Shown here one piece after another: positions 25,812-34,008 of a DNA stretch of 64,000 bases. The stretch is from Enterococcus diestrammenae (GTDB lineage: Bacteria > Bacillota > Bacilli > Lactobacillales > Enterococcaceae): assembly GCF_009933255.1 (NCBI RefSeq), contig NZ_MAEI01000054.1, positions 372,001-436,000 of the forward strand, in the 5' to 3' direction. Position 1 is the first letter of the stretch. Each line of letters starts with the position of its first letter. The notes beneath the pieces were generated by a model. The model did not search any database. It had not been told where the DNA came from and saw nothing but the letters and a program-made list of their open reading frames with translations. Both the position numbers and the translations under genes were made by a program.

Positions 25812-27200
25812 ATGGACTTATTCTTAATTGGGGCCAATATCGCCATCATGCTGGTGATTTTAGTGGTATTAAACCGCATGGCCAAAAAACATGTTTCCTT
25901 TTCCAAGCGGGTCTTTGTCGGCTTGGGCATCGGGATCGTCTTCGGGACGGCGCTGCAGATGATTTATGGGGCGAGTCATCCCGTGGTGGCAGAATCCACC
26001 AACTGGTTTGGCATCGTGGGAAATGGTTACGTGGCGCTCTTAAAAATGATCGTCATGCCGTTAGTGATGGTCTCCATCGTCAGTGCCATCAACAATCTTA
26101 GTTCCACTAAAGGACTGGGAAAACTTGCCGGCACCATCATCGGCGTCTTGATGTTCACTACCTTAATCGCTGGTAGCTTGGGAATTTTGAGTGCCAATTT
26201 GTTCCACTTGGATGCCAATTCCATCCAAGCGGGGCAGTCAGAAGCGGATCGGGCTGCTTATTTGGAAGAAAACTTGGCCAATGTGGAAGAAATGTCGATT
26301 CCCCAAAAAGTGGTGGAATTCATTCCTACCAATCCTTTTGCCGATATGACTGGCGCCCGCAGTACGTCCACCATCGCGGTCGTGATTTTCTCAGCTTTTG
26401 TCGGGGTAGCAGCTTTGCAGATTAAGAAAAAGAAAAAAGAAGAGGCGGAGCTGTTTACCAAAGTGGTCAATGCCGCTTATGCCGTGGTGATGCGGATGGT
26501 GACGTTGATCTTGCGCATGACACCGTATGGGGTGGCAGCGCTGATGACCTCCACCATTGCTAAGACGGATGTAAAAGGGATTTTGAACTTGGGAACCTTT
26601 GTACTGGCATCTTATACGGCGATTCTCTTGATGTTTGTGGTGCATTTGGTGTTGTTGACGATTTTTGGCTTGAATCCTGCCATGTATCTGAAAAAAGCGT
26701 GGACAACCTTAGTCTTTGCTTTCACTTCCCGGACTTCTGCGGGGGCGATTCCGATGAATATCGAAGCTCAGACGCAAAAGATGGGAGTTTCCGAAAAAGT
26801 AGCCAACTTTGCGGCGACGTTTGGTGCTACCATCGGGCAAAACGGCTGTGCCGGGATTTATCCTGCGATGTTAGCGGTGATGATTGCCCCGACTGTCAAT
26901 ATCGATCCTTTGTCACCTAGCTTTATCGTGTAGTTGGTGATCATCGTGATGATTTCTTCCTTTGGGGTAGCCGGTGTCGGCGGTGGGGCGACTTTTGCGG
27001 CCTTGATCGTGTTGAGCTCCATGAACTTGCCGGTGGGGCTAGCCGGGTTGTTGATTTCCATTGAACCGATGATCGATATGGGACGGACGGCATTAAACGT
27101 GTCAGGGTCTATGACTGCTGGCTTGTGCTCGGCAAAACTCCTCGGGGAAATCGATATGAATGTCTACAACGACGGGGATGTGCCCGTGAGAGAAGTATAA
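25812..27200 (+). pseudogene. tcyP: Dicarboxylate/amino acid:cation symporter (TcyP-like) broken by an in-frame TAG
   Basis: Read through, this is a ~462-residue sodium/proton symporter of the DAACS family with about eight helices, most like the cystine carrier TcyP. One amber codon at 26931-26933 splits it after 373 residues; the frame continues with [20 protein letters not shown] and the core substrate/ion motif NVSGSMTAG. The truncated product would lack the last part of the transport core and should be inactive unless the stop is read through. Neighbours (a Cys/Met lyase and a CoA-disulfide reductase) agree with cystine uptake. The mutation is probably recent because everything else is intact; a sequencing error is possible. 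Confidence 0.85.
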
Positions 27201-27254
27201 TGCAGGGTTAGAAGCCCTTGATCCTGCCATTCAGAGTTTTTACTGAAGGGCGGA

Positions 27255-27272
27255 GCATAATAAAAATTACGC
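27255..27272. promoter_or_regulatory. Operator-like inverted repeat, copy 4 (GCATAAT-N4-ATTACGC)
   Basis: One arm mismatch against GCGTAAT-N4-ATTACGC; it lies 85 bp before the flavoenzyme gene. Its right arm is shared with the terminator stem that follows. Confidence 0.5.
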
Positions 27273-27302
27273 GGGGGCGCCAGCAACAGGTCCCCGCGTT
27301 TT
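27269..27302 (+). terminator. Rho-independent terminator
   Basis: ACGCGGGG and CCCCGCGT form an 8-bp stem followed by TTTT, ending the symporter transcript. Confidence 0.8.
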
Positions 27303-27356
27303 CTAAAAAATGATGGCGTAAATCCCATCAGTAAAAGAGTAAGAAGGAGCAACGAT

Positions 27357-28763
27357 ATGAAAACAATTATTATCGGTGGTACAGCGGCGGGAATGAGTGC
27401 GGCAGTGAAGATTCAAAAAATGGCGAAAGACCCTCTGATTACCGTCTATGAAAAAGGTGAGGTGGTCAGCTTTGGCGCCTGTGGCTTGCCTTATTATGTG
27501 GGGGATTATTTTCATGATTCCCATCAGATGATTGCGCGGGAACAGGCAGCTTTTGAGAAGATGGGGATTGCCGTGAAGCTGTTCCACGAAGTTGTCGCGG
27601 TGGATACGACAACAAAGACGGTGACCGTGCGGGACAATTTCCACGATGAGACTTTCGTGGACAGCTATGATCAATTGTTGGTAGCCAGTGGTGCCACACC
27701 AATCATGCCACCGGTGACCACCCAGCTGGATGGCGCGGCCTTCGAGAATCTCTTTACTTTGAAAACGCTGGGGGATGGGCGGGCTTTGAAGACCTATTTG
27801 CGCCTGGAAGAGGTGTACCAGGTGACCATCATCGGTGGCGGCTTTATCGGGGTGGAGTGTGCCGAGGCCTTCTTGCATCAAGGCAAAAAAGTCTGCTTGA
27901 TTCAGTTGGATGACCATCTATTGCAGGATTCTTTTGATGAAGAAATCAGCGAAGTCATCGAGGCAAAACTGCGGCAAGCGGGAGTCTCATTGCATCTCGC
28001 AGAAGGTGTGCAGGATTTGGTGGGTAGTCTTGATGCCGAGGGTAACTGCCGGGTGACGCAAGTCGTGACCGATCAGGGGGAGTACAGGACGGATTTGGTG
28101 GTGGTAGCCATCGGTGTGAAACCGGCGACAGACTTTTTGGGACCAGCGTTTGCCAAACTTGCCAATGGCGCGCTGATAGTGGACGATCAAGGACGGACCA
28201 ATGTGCCTGACGTCTGGGCTGCCGGGGATTGTGCGACAGTGCCACATCTGGTGACCGGCGACGACCGCTTTATTCCCCTAGCCACTGGGGCGAATAAACT
28301 GGGGCGCATCGCCGGCGAAGTGATGACGGGGGCTGACAGTCATTATCCCGGTACGTTAGGCACGGCGGGAGTCAAATTTATGGAATTGGAAGCCGCCCGT
28401 ACTGGGATCACGGTAGCCGACGCCGACAAGCTGGGCTATGACTACAACACCGTGGTGATCGATGACAAAAACCAGACGGATTACTATCCGGGGCAAAAAG
28501 ATATCCGGGTCAAACTGATTTATGACAACCAAACCCTGTGCCTGCTGGGAGCCCAGATTGCAGGAGAAAACGGGGCCGCCCTACGCATCGACACCTTGGC
28601 GGCCGCCATCACGATGGAAATGACCACGAAACAGCTGGGGCTGCTGGACTTGTTGTACGCTCCACCTTTTGCCCGCACGTGGGACGTGTTGAATGTGGCG
28701 GGCAACGTGGCTAAAAGCAAAAAAAACAGTCGCAAGCGCCAAGCCATAAGCGGTAAGTCATAA
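27357..28763 (+). CDS. cdr: CoA-disulfide reductase / NADH oxidase family flavoprotein
   Basis: A 468-residue class III pyridine nucleotide-disulfide oxidoreductase. It has the FAD motif GGTAAGMSAA at the N-terminus, the single redox cysteine Cys42 in SFGACGLPYYVGD, an NAD(P)H-binding IIGGGFIGVECAE near 155-170, the second FAD motif AAGDCA and a C-terminal YAPPFARTWD typical of the CoA-disulfide reductase branch. The enzyme keeps CoA (or a related thiol) reduced with NAD(P)H, or reduces oxygen in related members. The last ~20 residues are Lys/Arg-rich and extend the usual length. Its position after the cystine transporter fits a thiol-redox function. Confidence 0.85.
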   Translation: MKTIIIGGTAAGMSAAVKIQKMAKDPLITVYEKGEVVSFGACGLPYYVGDYFHDSHQMIAREQAAFEKMGIAVKLFHEVVAVDTTTKTVTVRDNFHDETFVDSYDQLLVASGATPIMPPVTTQLDGAAFENLFTLKTLGDGRALKTYLRLEEVYQVTIIGGGFIGVECAEAFLHQGKKVCLIQLDDHLLQDSFDEEISEVIEAKLRQAGVSLHLAEGVQDLVGSLDAEGNCRVTQVVTDQGEYRTDLVVVAIGVKPATDFLGPAFAKLANGALIVDDQGRTNVPDVWAAGDCATVPHLVTGDDRFIPLATGANKLGRIAGEVMTGADSHYPGTLGTAGVKFMELEAARTGITVADADKLGYDYNTVVIDDKNQTDYYPGQKDIRVKLIYDNQTLCLLGAQIAGENGAALRIDTLAAAITMEMTTKQLGLLDLLYAPPFARTWDVLNVAGNVAKSKKNSRKRQAISGKS

Positions 28764-28840
28764 GCAAGCTGGGCTGGAACTCTTGTCGGCTCTGACTACC
28801 GCTGGCTGACAAGGGAGTCGGAGATGGAAGAACTAGGAGC

Positions 28841-28873
28841 AAGCCTGACCGGGGAAGGGGTTGGGCTTTTTTT
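28841..28873 (+). terminator. Rho-independent terminator
   Basis: AAGCCTGACC pairs with GGTTGGGCTT (two G-T pairs), followed by seven T. It closes the flavoenzyme transcript. The rest of the 337-base gap to the next gene holds a small hairpin (AAAGGTG / CACCTTT near 28948-28970) and no gene. Confidence 0.75.
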
Positions 28874-29100
28874 GATGGAAAATTTGGTGATGCGTTTTCT
28901 AAATCCAAAAGAAGTTACCGTTTTAAAATGGTAGGTTCAAAATGGAAAAGGTGCTTTTCTGTCACCTTTAGCCCCCCTTTCCCAGTTGCCATTTCGCCAG
29001 CTTTCCCGTATCCTTGAGACAAGGAATCATTCAATGAATGCCTGATTTATGAGGAGTTTCGGGAGTTTTTGGCGTAAAGGATAGAAGCGAGGATTGGCAG

Positions 29101-30255
29101 ATGAAAAAAATCAAAGTGATGACGGTTTTCGGAACACGACCGGAAGCCATCAAGATGGCGCCCTTGGTGAAGGCTTTGGAAGCGACTGAGTGGTGTGAGA
29201 CCCAAGTGGCGGTGACCGGGCAGCATCGGGAAATGCTGGACCAGGTGCTGGAGGTATTTGCGATTAAGCCGGCTTATGATTTGGCGATTATGAAGGCGGG
29301 GCAGACGATCGAGGAGATTACCACCCGCATCTTGAGCAAGTTTGGAGCGGTCTTGGAAGAGGCGCAACCGGATTTGGTCTTGGTGCATGGCGATACCACG
29401 ACGGCGTTTGCGGCGGGTTTGTCGGCGTTTTACCGGCAGATTCCGGTGGGACATGTGGAGGCCGGCTTGCGGACGTGGGATTTGGCACAGCCTTTTCCCG
29501 AAGAGGCCAATCGCCAGCTGATCGACGTCTTTGCCCAACTGTATTTTGCCCCTACCCAGCAGAGTCGGGACAATTTGTTGAAAGAAGGCAAAGAGGCGGC
29601 GGGGATTTTTGTGACGGGCAATACCGCCATCGATGCCATGGGCTACACGGTGGCTGCTCGGCCCCAGTTGACGGCGGCGGCTTGGGCTCCTGGACGCAAA
29701 GTGGCAGGAGCGCCGAAGATTTTGGTGACGATGCATCGCCGGGAAAACCTTGGAGAACCGATGGCGCAAGTCTTCCGGGCTTTGCGCCAAGTGTTAGCCG
29801 AACAGCCCGAGGCACGGGTCGTCTTTCCAATGCACAAAAATCCAGCCGTGCGAAAACTCGCCCAAGAGATTCTAGGGGACTTGGACCAGGTGGAGCTGAT
29901 CGAACCTTTGGATGTGGTGGCTTTCCAAAACTTGATGGCGGAGTGCCAGTTGGTATTGACGGACTCCGGTGGTCTCCAAGAAGAGGCCCCTGGGCTAGGG
30001 GTGCCGGTGTTGGTGCTGCGGGAAACCACCGAGCGGCCGGAAGGGGTGCAAGCCGGCACGGTACGGCTAGTGGGTACCGAGGAAACGGCGGTCTACCAAG
30101 CGGTGACGGCGATGCTCACCGATGAGGCGGCTTACCACAAGATGGCCCATGCTGCCAATCCATATGGTGACGGGACTGCCAGCCAGCGGATCGTGGCGGC
30201 GATTGCCTATCATTTTGGCTTGGTGTCAACTCGGCCGGCGGATTTTACGTTTTAA
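29101..30255 (+). CDS. wecB: UDP-N-acetylglucosamine 2-epimerase
   Basis: A 384-residue non-hydrolysing UDP-GlcNAc 2-epimerase (WecB/MnaA), with FGTRPEAIKMAPLV at the N-terminus, VHGDTTT, HVEAGLRTW, FPEEANRQ and the C-terminal SGGLQEEAP signature. It interconverts UDP-GlcNAc and UDP-ManNAc; ManNAc is used in the linkage unit of wall teichoic acid and in other wall polysaccharides. It stands alone between two terminators and is not physically part of the surface-polymer cluster, although it probably feeds the same pathways. Confidence 0.95.
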   Translation: MKKIKVMTVFGTRPEAIKMAPLVKALEATEWCETQVAVTGQHREMLDQVLEVFAIKPAYDLAIMKAGQTIEEITTRILSKFGAVLEEAQPDLVLVHGDTTTAFAAGLSAFYRQIPVGHVEAGLRTWDLAQPFPEEANRQLIDVFAQLYFAPTQQSRDNLLKEGKEAAGIFVTGNTAIDAMGYTVAARPQLTAAAWAPGRKVAGAPKILVTMHRRENLGEPMAQVFRALRQVLAEQPEARVVFPMHKNPAVRKLAQEILGDLDQVELIEPLDVVAFQNLMAECQLVLTDSGGLQEEAPGLGVPVLVLRETTERPEGVQAGTVRLVGTEETAVYQAVTAMLTDEAAYHKMAHAANPYGDGTASQRIVAAIAYHFGLVSTRPADFTF

Positions 30256-30261
30256 ATACAA

Positions 30262-30315
30262 AAAAGGAAGACTTCCGAAGCTTATTGATAAGCTAGGGAG
30301 TCTTCCTGTTTGTAT
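30262..30315 (+). terminator. Rho-independent terminator
   Basis: AGGAAGACTTCC and GGAGTCTTCCT form a long stem with a nested AAGCTT / AAGCT hairpin, followed by a T-rich tail. It lies between wecB and the converging regulator gene. Confidence 0.75.
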
Positions 30316-30352
30316 TTTGCCTAGCAATTGCTTAAATAGCTAGATCGGTTTG

Positions 30353-30577
30353 TTATTTTGGCTCCTGGGTTTCAGCGGGTTCGGCAGCTAGGAGGTCACC
30401 AGGCTGGCAATCCAAGACTTCGCAGAGGCTGGCTAGCGTCGAAAAGCGCACGGCTTTGGCTTTCCCGTTTTTTAAGATGGAGAGGTTGCTCATGGTGACG
30501 CCGACTTTATCCGCCAGTTCCGTCAGGCTCATCTTGCGCTTGGCTAGCATCACATCAAGGTTGACAACGATTTTCAT
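30353..30577 (-). CDS. XRE-family transcriptional regulator (YozG-like)
   Basis: A 74-residue protein that is almost only a Cro/CI-type helix-turn-helix (LTELADKVGVTMSNLSILKNG, STLASLCEVLDCQPGDLL), with a short acidic tail. This form is commonly paired with DUF2975 membrane proteins, and here it follows such a gene by 18 bases on the same strand. It is probably the regulator of the pair. Function of the pair is unknown. Confidence 0.88.
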   Translation of the reverse strand: MKIVVNLDVMLAKRKMSLTELADKVGVTMSNLSILKNGKAKAVRFSTLASLCEVLDCQPGDLLAAEPAETQEPK

Positions 30578-30595
30578 CGGGGACTCCTTTCTGCC

Positions 30596-31066
30596 TCAGA
30601 TGGTGAGGTCTTGTTCATTTTTTAGGGAAATAGCGTTTTTAAATAACTCCTCGACGATCAAGGAGAAAAGGTAGGCCGCAAAAGGGAGCAAAATCAGTCC
30701 CAGTCCCACTAAGATCAGGCCGGGGGCGTCATCAAGGTCTGCCGCCTGGGCCACAAAGGGCAGGATACCACAAAAGCTGATGGCCGCTGCTAAAATCCGG
30801 TGTTTGACTTTGGCGACTAAGACCAGTGTTCTCTCAGAAAAAGAGTTATTTTTAGCAATCAAGTCCACGATTTGGTACAGGTAAACTAACGTCCATAGAC
30901 CAAAAAAGGCCGTCAAGCCCACAGCGGCAAAGAAGAGCCAAGCGATAGCCGACATGCCGATGGTGCCTTCTGTGATTAAGCTCATGGTGAAAATCGTAGC
31001 CAAGACCAAGAGAAAAGCCCCTAAACCAACCAAAGCTAGTTTCAATAAGCGTGTTTTGAGTTTCAT
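30596..31066 (-). CDS. DUF2975 family membrane protein
   Basis: A 156-residue protein with four hydrophobic helices (about 8-28, 42-65, 93-112 and 118-140) matching DUF2975. ATG 31066 is chosen because GAGGTGA lies 5 bases upstream; an in-frame GTG three codons earlier overlaps that site. It is transcribed with the XRE regulator. No function is known; such pairs are common in Firmicutes. Confidence 0.85.
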   Translation of the reverse strand: MKLKTRLLKLALVGLGAFLLVLATIFTMSLITEGTIGMSAIAWLFFAAVGLTAFFGLWTLVYLYQIVDLIAKNNSFSERTLVLVAKVKHRILAAAISFCGILPFVAQAADLDDAPGLILVGLGLILLPFAAYLFSLIVEELFKNAISLKNEQDLTI

Positions 31067-31242
31067 AAAGGTCACCTCAATCTGTTTGATGAGTTGAGAT
31101 TACCACGATGATTTATGTAAATCAATAAAAATATATTGATAAACGATAAAAGTATAACGTTTATCGAGAGTGGTCAGAGGAATCAAGGTCAAGTGGGTGG
31201 TGAAGTTTTTGTTTTTTAACTGTGGGAAGGGGATTTTTAAAA

Positions 31243-31347
31243 ATAAAAAAATCCTGCTGGTTGGTTAGGCCAGCAGGATTAAAGTGATGTGTGAAGGAAA
31301 TAACTCCCTGACACGTTGTTGTGAGAATCTTCCCCAAAATTCTCTTC
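31243..31347 (-). ncRNA. Candidate orphan small RNA (~105 nt)
   Basis: On the minus strand TTTAAC and TATAAT (31354-31359), 18 bp apart, precede a stretch folding into three hairpins: GAGAAT / ATTCTC (31323-31344), a GTGT / ACAC hairpin with AGGGA / TTCCT (31289-31314), and an 11-bp GC-rich stem (31250-31280, loop of 9) followed by a run of seven T. The last is a classic Rho-independent terminator with no protein gene upstream of it. An open frame runs across but has no ribosome site and contains the terminator. I recognise no known RNA family. Confidence 0.55.
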
Positions 31348-31445
31348 ACCGTTATTATAGCGTAAAAAGCCCGATATGTTAAAGAAAACGCACAGCCCTT
31401 GGGATTCCTGGCTTTTCAGATAACCAACCTTATCTATCGACATTA

Positions 31446-31482
31446 AAAAAAGCCTCTTGCCGTCAAGATGAGAGAAGCTTAG
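31446..31482 (-). terminator. Possible second minus-strand terminator
   Basis: On the minus strand an imperfect AAGCTTCTC / GAGGCTT stem is followed by seven T. No gene is seen upstream of it on this strand; it may end antisense or leaderless transcription from the flavodoxin promoter region. Confidence 0.35.
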
Positions 31483-31536
31483 AAAATGATGAATAAGACG
31501 GACTTTGAAAAAAAGGCGTCTGCTGCCGGTGGAAAG

Positions 31537-31545
31537 TGCTAAAAT
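31537..31545 (+). promoter_or_regulatory. Extended -10 promoter
   Basis: TGCTAAAAT is an extended -10 lying 56 bases before the flavodoxin start. No good -35 is present. Confidence 0.4.
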
Positions 31546-31600
31546 GTAAGGGGATCCAAAACAACTTACTGAGAAACTTTGTAGATAACGGAGGCAAATC

Positions 31601-32095
31601 ATGAAAATAACGGTGTTGTACTATACAAAAATCGGTCATACCAAAGAGATGGCCGAAATCGTGGCGGCGGGGGCTCGCCAAGTAGCAGGGGTGGAAGCGG
31701 CGGTATTTCCCATGGAAGCGCCAGATGTCCAGTGGTTGACGGCTAGCGACTGCGTCTTATTGGGAACACCGACATATATGGCAGACTTGGCTGGTGTGGT
31801 GAAATGTTGGTTGGAAACCGCTGGCCACAAGTATCCATTAGCCGGAAAACTGGGAGGAGCCTTTGCCACTGCTCACTTTTCCCATGGCGGTGGCGATATC
31901 GCCATCCAATCGATTTTGCACCATTTGTTGGTGGCGGGGATGGTGGTGTACTCTGGCGGTGATTCGTTAGGACAACCAGTCATCCATCTCGGACCGGTGG
32001 CGTTGTCGGAGGATTTGGAGCAATACCAATCCCTTTTTGCCACTTATGGACAACGCATGGCAGAAAAAGCCGTCGCGTTATTTGGTGAATCATAA
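31601..32095 (+). CDS. Flavodoxin/WrbA-like flavoprotein
   Basis: A 164-residue flavodoxin-fold protein. The FMN phosphate loop is YYTKIGHTKEMAE (residues ~7-19), and GTPTYMADLAG (~65) and AHFSHGGGD (~97) are the second and third FMN-contact loops. It most likely carries electrons or reduces quinones in the cytoplasm; substrate unknown. It forms a single-gene unit between an extended -10 promoter and a long terminator. Confidence 0.88.
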   Translation: MKITVLYYTKIGHTKEMAEIVAAGARQVAGVEAAVFPMEAPDVQWLTASDCVLLGTPTYMADLAGVVKCWLETAGHKYPLAGKLGGAFATAHFSHGGGDIAIQSILHHLLVAGMVVYSGGDSLGQPVIHLGPVALSEDLEQYQSLFATYGQRMAEKAVALFGES

Positions 32096-32123
32096 CAAGA
32101 AAATCATCGTCAAATAAAATGAG

Positions 32124-32210
32124 AGCTATTTTCTAGTTCTGGAATGAGACACTTGGTCAGTTCAAAGCTAAAAGTGTCGCTTCTGTCTGGCTAGAAAATA
32201 GCTTTTTTTG
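32124..32210 (+). terminator. Long-loop Rho-independent terminator
   Basis: A perfect 13-bp stem (AGCTATTTTCTAG / CTAGAAAATAGCT) encloses a second hairpin (GACACTT / AAGTGTC) and ends in seven T. The enclosed ~54 bases could be more than a terminator. Confidence 0.75.
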
Positions 32211-32241
32211 TTATTAAAAAACGTTTGTTTCCAATATTTTG

Positions 32242-32272
32242 TTGTTTTATATTAGAAAAGAAATGTTATAAT
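32242..32272 (+). promoter_or_regulatory. Sigma-A promoter with extended -10
   Basis: TTGTTT and TGTTATAAT (19-bp spacer, extended -10) lie about 45 bases before the small membrane protein gene. Confidence 0.6.
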
Positions 32273-32318
32273 TAAAAAGTGGTAGACCAATGATGGTAAA
32301 AGTGTGGGGTGAAAAAAT

Positions 32319-32567
32319 ATGGAAAGTGTTTTGACGAAAATTTTTGGCAGTCCGGCCTATGCACAAGCGTTACTAGAACATAAATTTGTGTTATTTGTAA
32401 TGTGTTTAGTTATTGCGGGGAGTAGTTATTTATTGGCCCGGGGGATCAAGCAAGTCCGGCAAGATGCCTTGGTGGGGACGATTTGCCTTTCAGGGGCGGC
32501 CATCATGTTGATCGGTACCTTTTTCGCCGCGATTTTCTTGGCGGTTTATGGCGTGTCATTGCCGTAA
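32319..32567 (+). CDS. Small membrane protein (82 aa)
   Basis: An 82-residue protein with two clear helices (about 23-41 and 52-77) joined by a short charged loop (ARGIKQVRQDA). I do not recognise a family. It has its own promoter and terminator, so it is a real single-gene unit. Confidence 0.7.
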   Translation: MESVLTKIFGSPAYAQALLEHKFVLFVMCLVIAGSSYLLARGIKQVRQDALVGTICLSGAAIMLIGTFFAAIFLAVYGVSLP

Positions 32568-32576
32568 AAATACATA

Positions 32577-32627
32577 AAAAAACTGCGAGAAGACCGGTGG
32601 GGGCTGGGTTTCTCGCAGTTTTTTCGA
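32577..32627 (+). terminator. Rho-independent terminator
   Basis: AAAAAACTGCGAGAA and TTCTCGCAGTTTTTT form a 15-bp stem. The A-run on one side and T-run on the other make it usable from both directions. Confidence 0.9.
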
Positions 32628-32727
32628 TGAATTATTTATTGAATAAAATACTATGAAAGAGTTTCAAGTTTTTTAATACCAGCCTTATTTTTAAGAAATG
32701 TAATCATTTGGGTTTGTGCCATTTCAG

Positions 32728-32757
32728 TTTAAACCCGTCGAATTCGACGGGTTTAAA
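32728..32757. repeat. Perfect 30-bp palindrome
   Basis: Two 13-base arms (TTTAAACCCGTCG and its complement) flank AATT, giving a perfectly symmetric 30-bp sequence. It may be the terminator of the minus-strand luxS gene, although the T-run after it is short, or a protein-binding site. A DnaA-box pair follows five bases later. Confidence 0.85.
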
Positions 32758-32761
32758 ATAC

Positions 32762-32783
32762 TTATCCACATCTCTGTGGAAAA
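32762..32783. promoter_or_regulatory. Inverted pair of DnaA boxes
   Basis: TTATCCACA (a consensus DnaA box) is followed after TCTC by TGTGGAAAA, the inverse of TTTTCCACA, a one-mismatch box. They lie downstream of luxS in a gene-free stretch. This may be a DnaA-binding site away from the origin. Confidence 0.5.
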
Positions 32784-32856
32784 CTAGTTGTAGCTATTCT
32801 ATACACCGAAATTTATAACATTTTTGCTGAAAACTGACTATCTTAATTCTGATTCC

Positions 32857-33318
32857 TTACACTTTTCGCTCAAACGGATCGCTGGAAATCCCTTGGGCCA
32901 AGACTTGTTTGGCGTATTCTTGGGCGGAAAAGAGGGAATGGTCCCGGTAGTTGCCACATTCTTTGGCAGAGACGGCAGGGACGAAATCCGTTGCCACCAC
33001 GTGTTTTTCTAATACAAGCTTCAAGGCGTCCCGTACTTCTTCGGTGGTATGATGGCCCCAAAGAATCAGGTAAAAGCCGGTGCGGCAACCCATCGGCGAC
33101 AAATCGATGACGCCCGTCAGGTAATCCCGCAAGTTGACTGCCAACAGATGTTCCAAAGTGTGCAGCGCGCTGGTGGGCAAGGCCTCTTGATTGGGTTGCA
33201 ACAAGCGCAAATCGTATTTTTCGATATGGGCGCCGTCTTGGTCCTCGGCGCCGGCCAGACGGACGTATGGGGCTAATACTTGATTGTGATCCAGTTCAAA
33301 ACTTTCTACTTTTGCCAT
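32857..33318 (-). CDS. luxS: S-ribosylhomocysteine lyase
   Basis: A 153-residue LuxS of normal length. The metal ligands are visible in HTLEHLL (His53, His57) and in ECGNYRDHS (Cys121). It splits S-ribosylhomocysteine into homocysteine and the precursor of autoinducer-2, recycling the activated methyl cycle in the cytoplasm. It is a single-gene unit facing away from the PadR gene. TATACT on the minus strand at about 33353-33358 is a plausible -10. Confidence 0.97.
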   Translation of the reverse strand: MAKVESFELDHNQVLAPYVRLAGAEDQDGAHIEKYDLRLLQPNQEALPTSALHTLEHLLAVNLRDYLTGVIDLSPMGCRTGFYLILWGHHTTEEVRDALKLVLEKHVVATDFVPAVSAKECGNYRDHSLFSAQEYAKQVLAQGISSDPFERKV

Positions 33319-33382
33319 GGGAATCCTCCGTTTTTTCTAAGTCATTTTTGACAGTATACTACGAAACCCAAAAAGTTTGGAG

Positions 33383-33440
33383 TATGTGTTGCAAAAGTTT
33401 CGAAAATCATCGAAATTGTGCTTATGCGTTGCAAAACTTT
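33383..33440. repeat. Pair of 18-bp direct repeats between luxS and the PadR gene
   Basis: TATGTGTTGCAAAAGTTT (33383) and TATGCGTTGCAAAACTTT (33423) match at 16 of 18 positions and start exactly 40 bp apart, close to four helical turns. They may be regulator-binding sites, perhaps for the PadR protein or for luxS control. Confidence 0.6.
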
Positions 33441-33601
33441 TAATCCCTCATCCGAATCCCTCTGATCTAGGACCAAAGTCTGATTTTTAGGCAGTGGTCT
33501 TTTTTTACTTCACCTGTCGTAGTAAACATGGTATGATTACTTTGACAGATGGAGTACTTTTGGTTTTCCGTCAGGAGACAAACCACAAAGGAGGTGGCGG
33601 T

Positions 33602-33982
33602 GTGATTTCAAGTGATGGGATTCGTGGGTACAATGACGCGATTATTTTGACTTTATTGGCAGAAGGGGATTCTTATGGCTATGAGATTTCGCGGGAGATC
33701 AAGGGCCGCACCGACGAAGGCTATGTCATCAAGGAGACTACCTTGTATTCGGCTTTTACCCGGCTGGGGAAGCAGGGGTTCATCGAGGCTTATCCGGGCG
33801 AGGTGACTCATGGCAAAAAGCGCACCTATTATCGAATCACTGCCAGCGGTCGTCAGTATTTAGCCGCAAAAGTCAGTGAATGGCAGCTGACCAAACAAGT
33901 GGTGGATCGTTTTTTATCCACCGGGGCAACACCAAATCAACAAGTGGAAACATCGACGCCGGGGGTATCTTCCGGGGTGTAG
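33602..33982 (+). CDS. PadR-family transcriptional regulator
   Basis: A ~127-residue PadR repressor with a winged-helix domain (RGYNDAIILTLLAEGDSYGYEI, ETTLYSAFTRLGKQGFIEAY, KRTYYRITASGRQYL) and a short C-terminal tail. GTG 33602 is chosen because AAAGGAGG lies 7 bases upstream; the frame is open for 36 codons before it but has no ribosome site. It precedes its partner membrane protein by 26 bases, the usual PadR/DUF1700-like arrangement, and probably represses its own operon. Confidence 0.92.
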   Translation: MISSDGIRGYNDAIILTLLAEGDSYGYEISREIKGRTDEGYVIKETTLYSAFTRLGKQGFIEAYPGEVTHGKKRTYYRITASGRQYLAAKVSEWQLTKQVVDRFLSTGATPNQQVETSTPGVSSGV

Positions 33983-34008
33983 ATGGATAGTGGAAAGGGT
34001 TGAAGGAT

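Noticed and set aside
29047..29790. 247-codon minus-strand frame opposite wecB
   Set aside because: It mirrors a highly conserved enzyme gene and has no ribosome site or recognisable domain.
31279..31602. 107-codon minus-strand frame before the flavodoxin gene
   Set aside because: No ribosome site, no domain, and it overlaps the flavodoxin promoter and the candidate small RNA.
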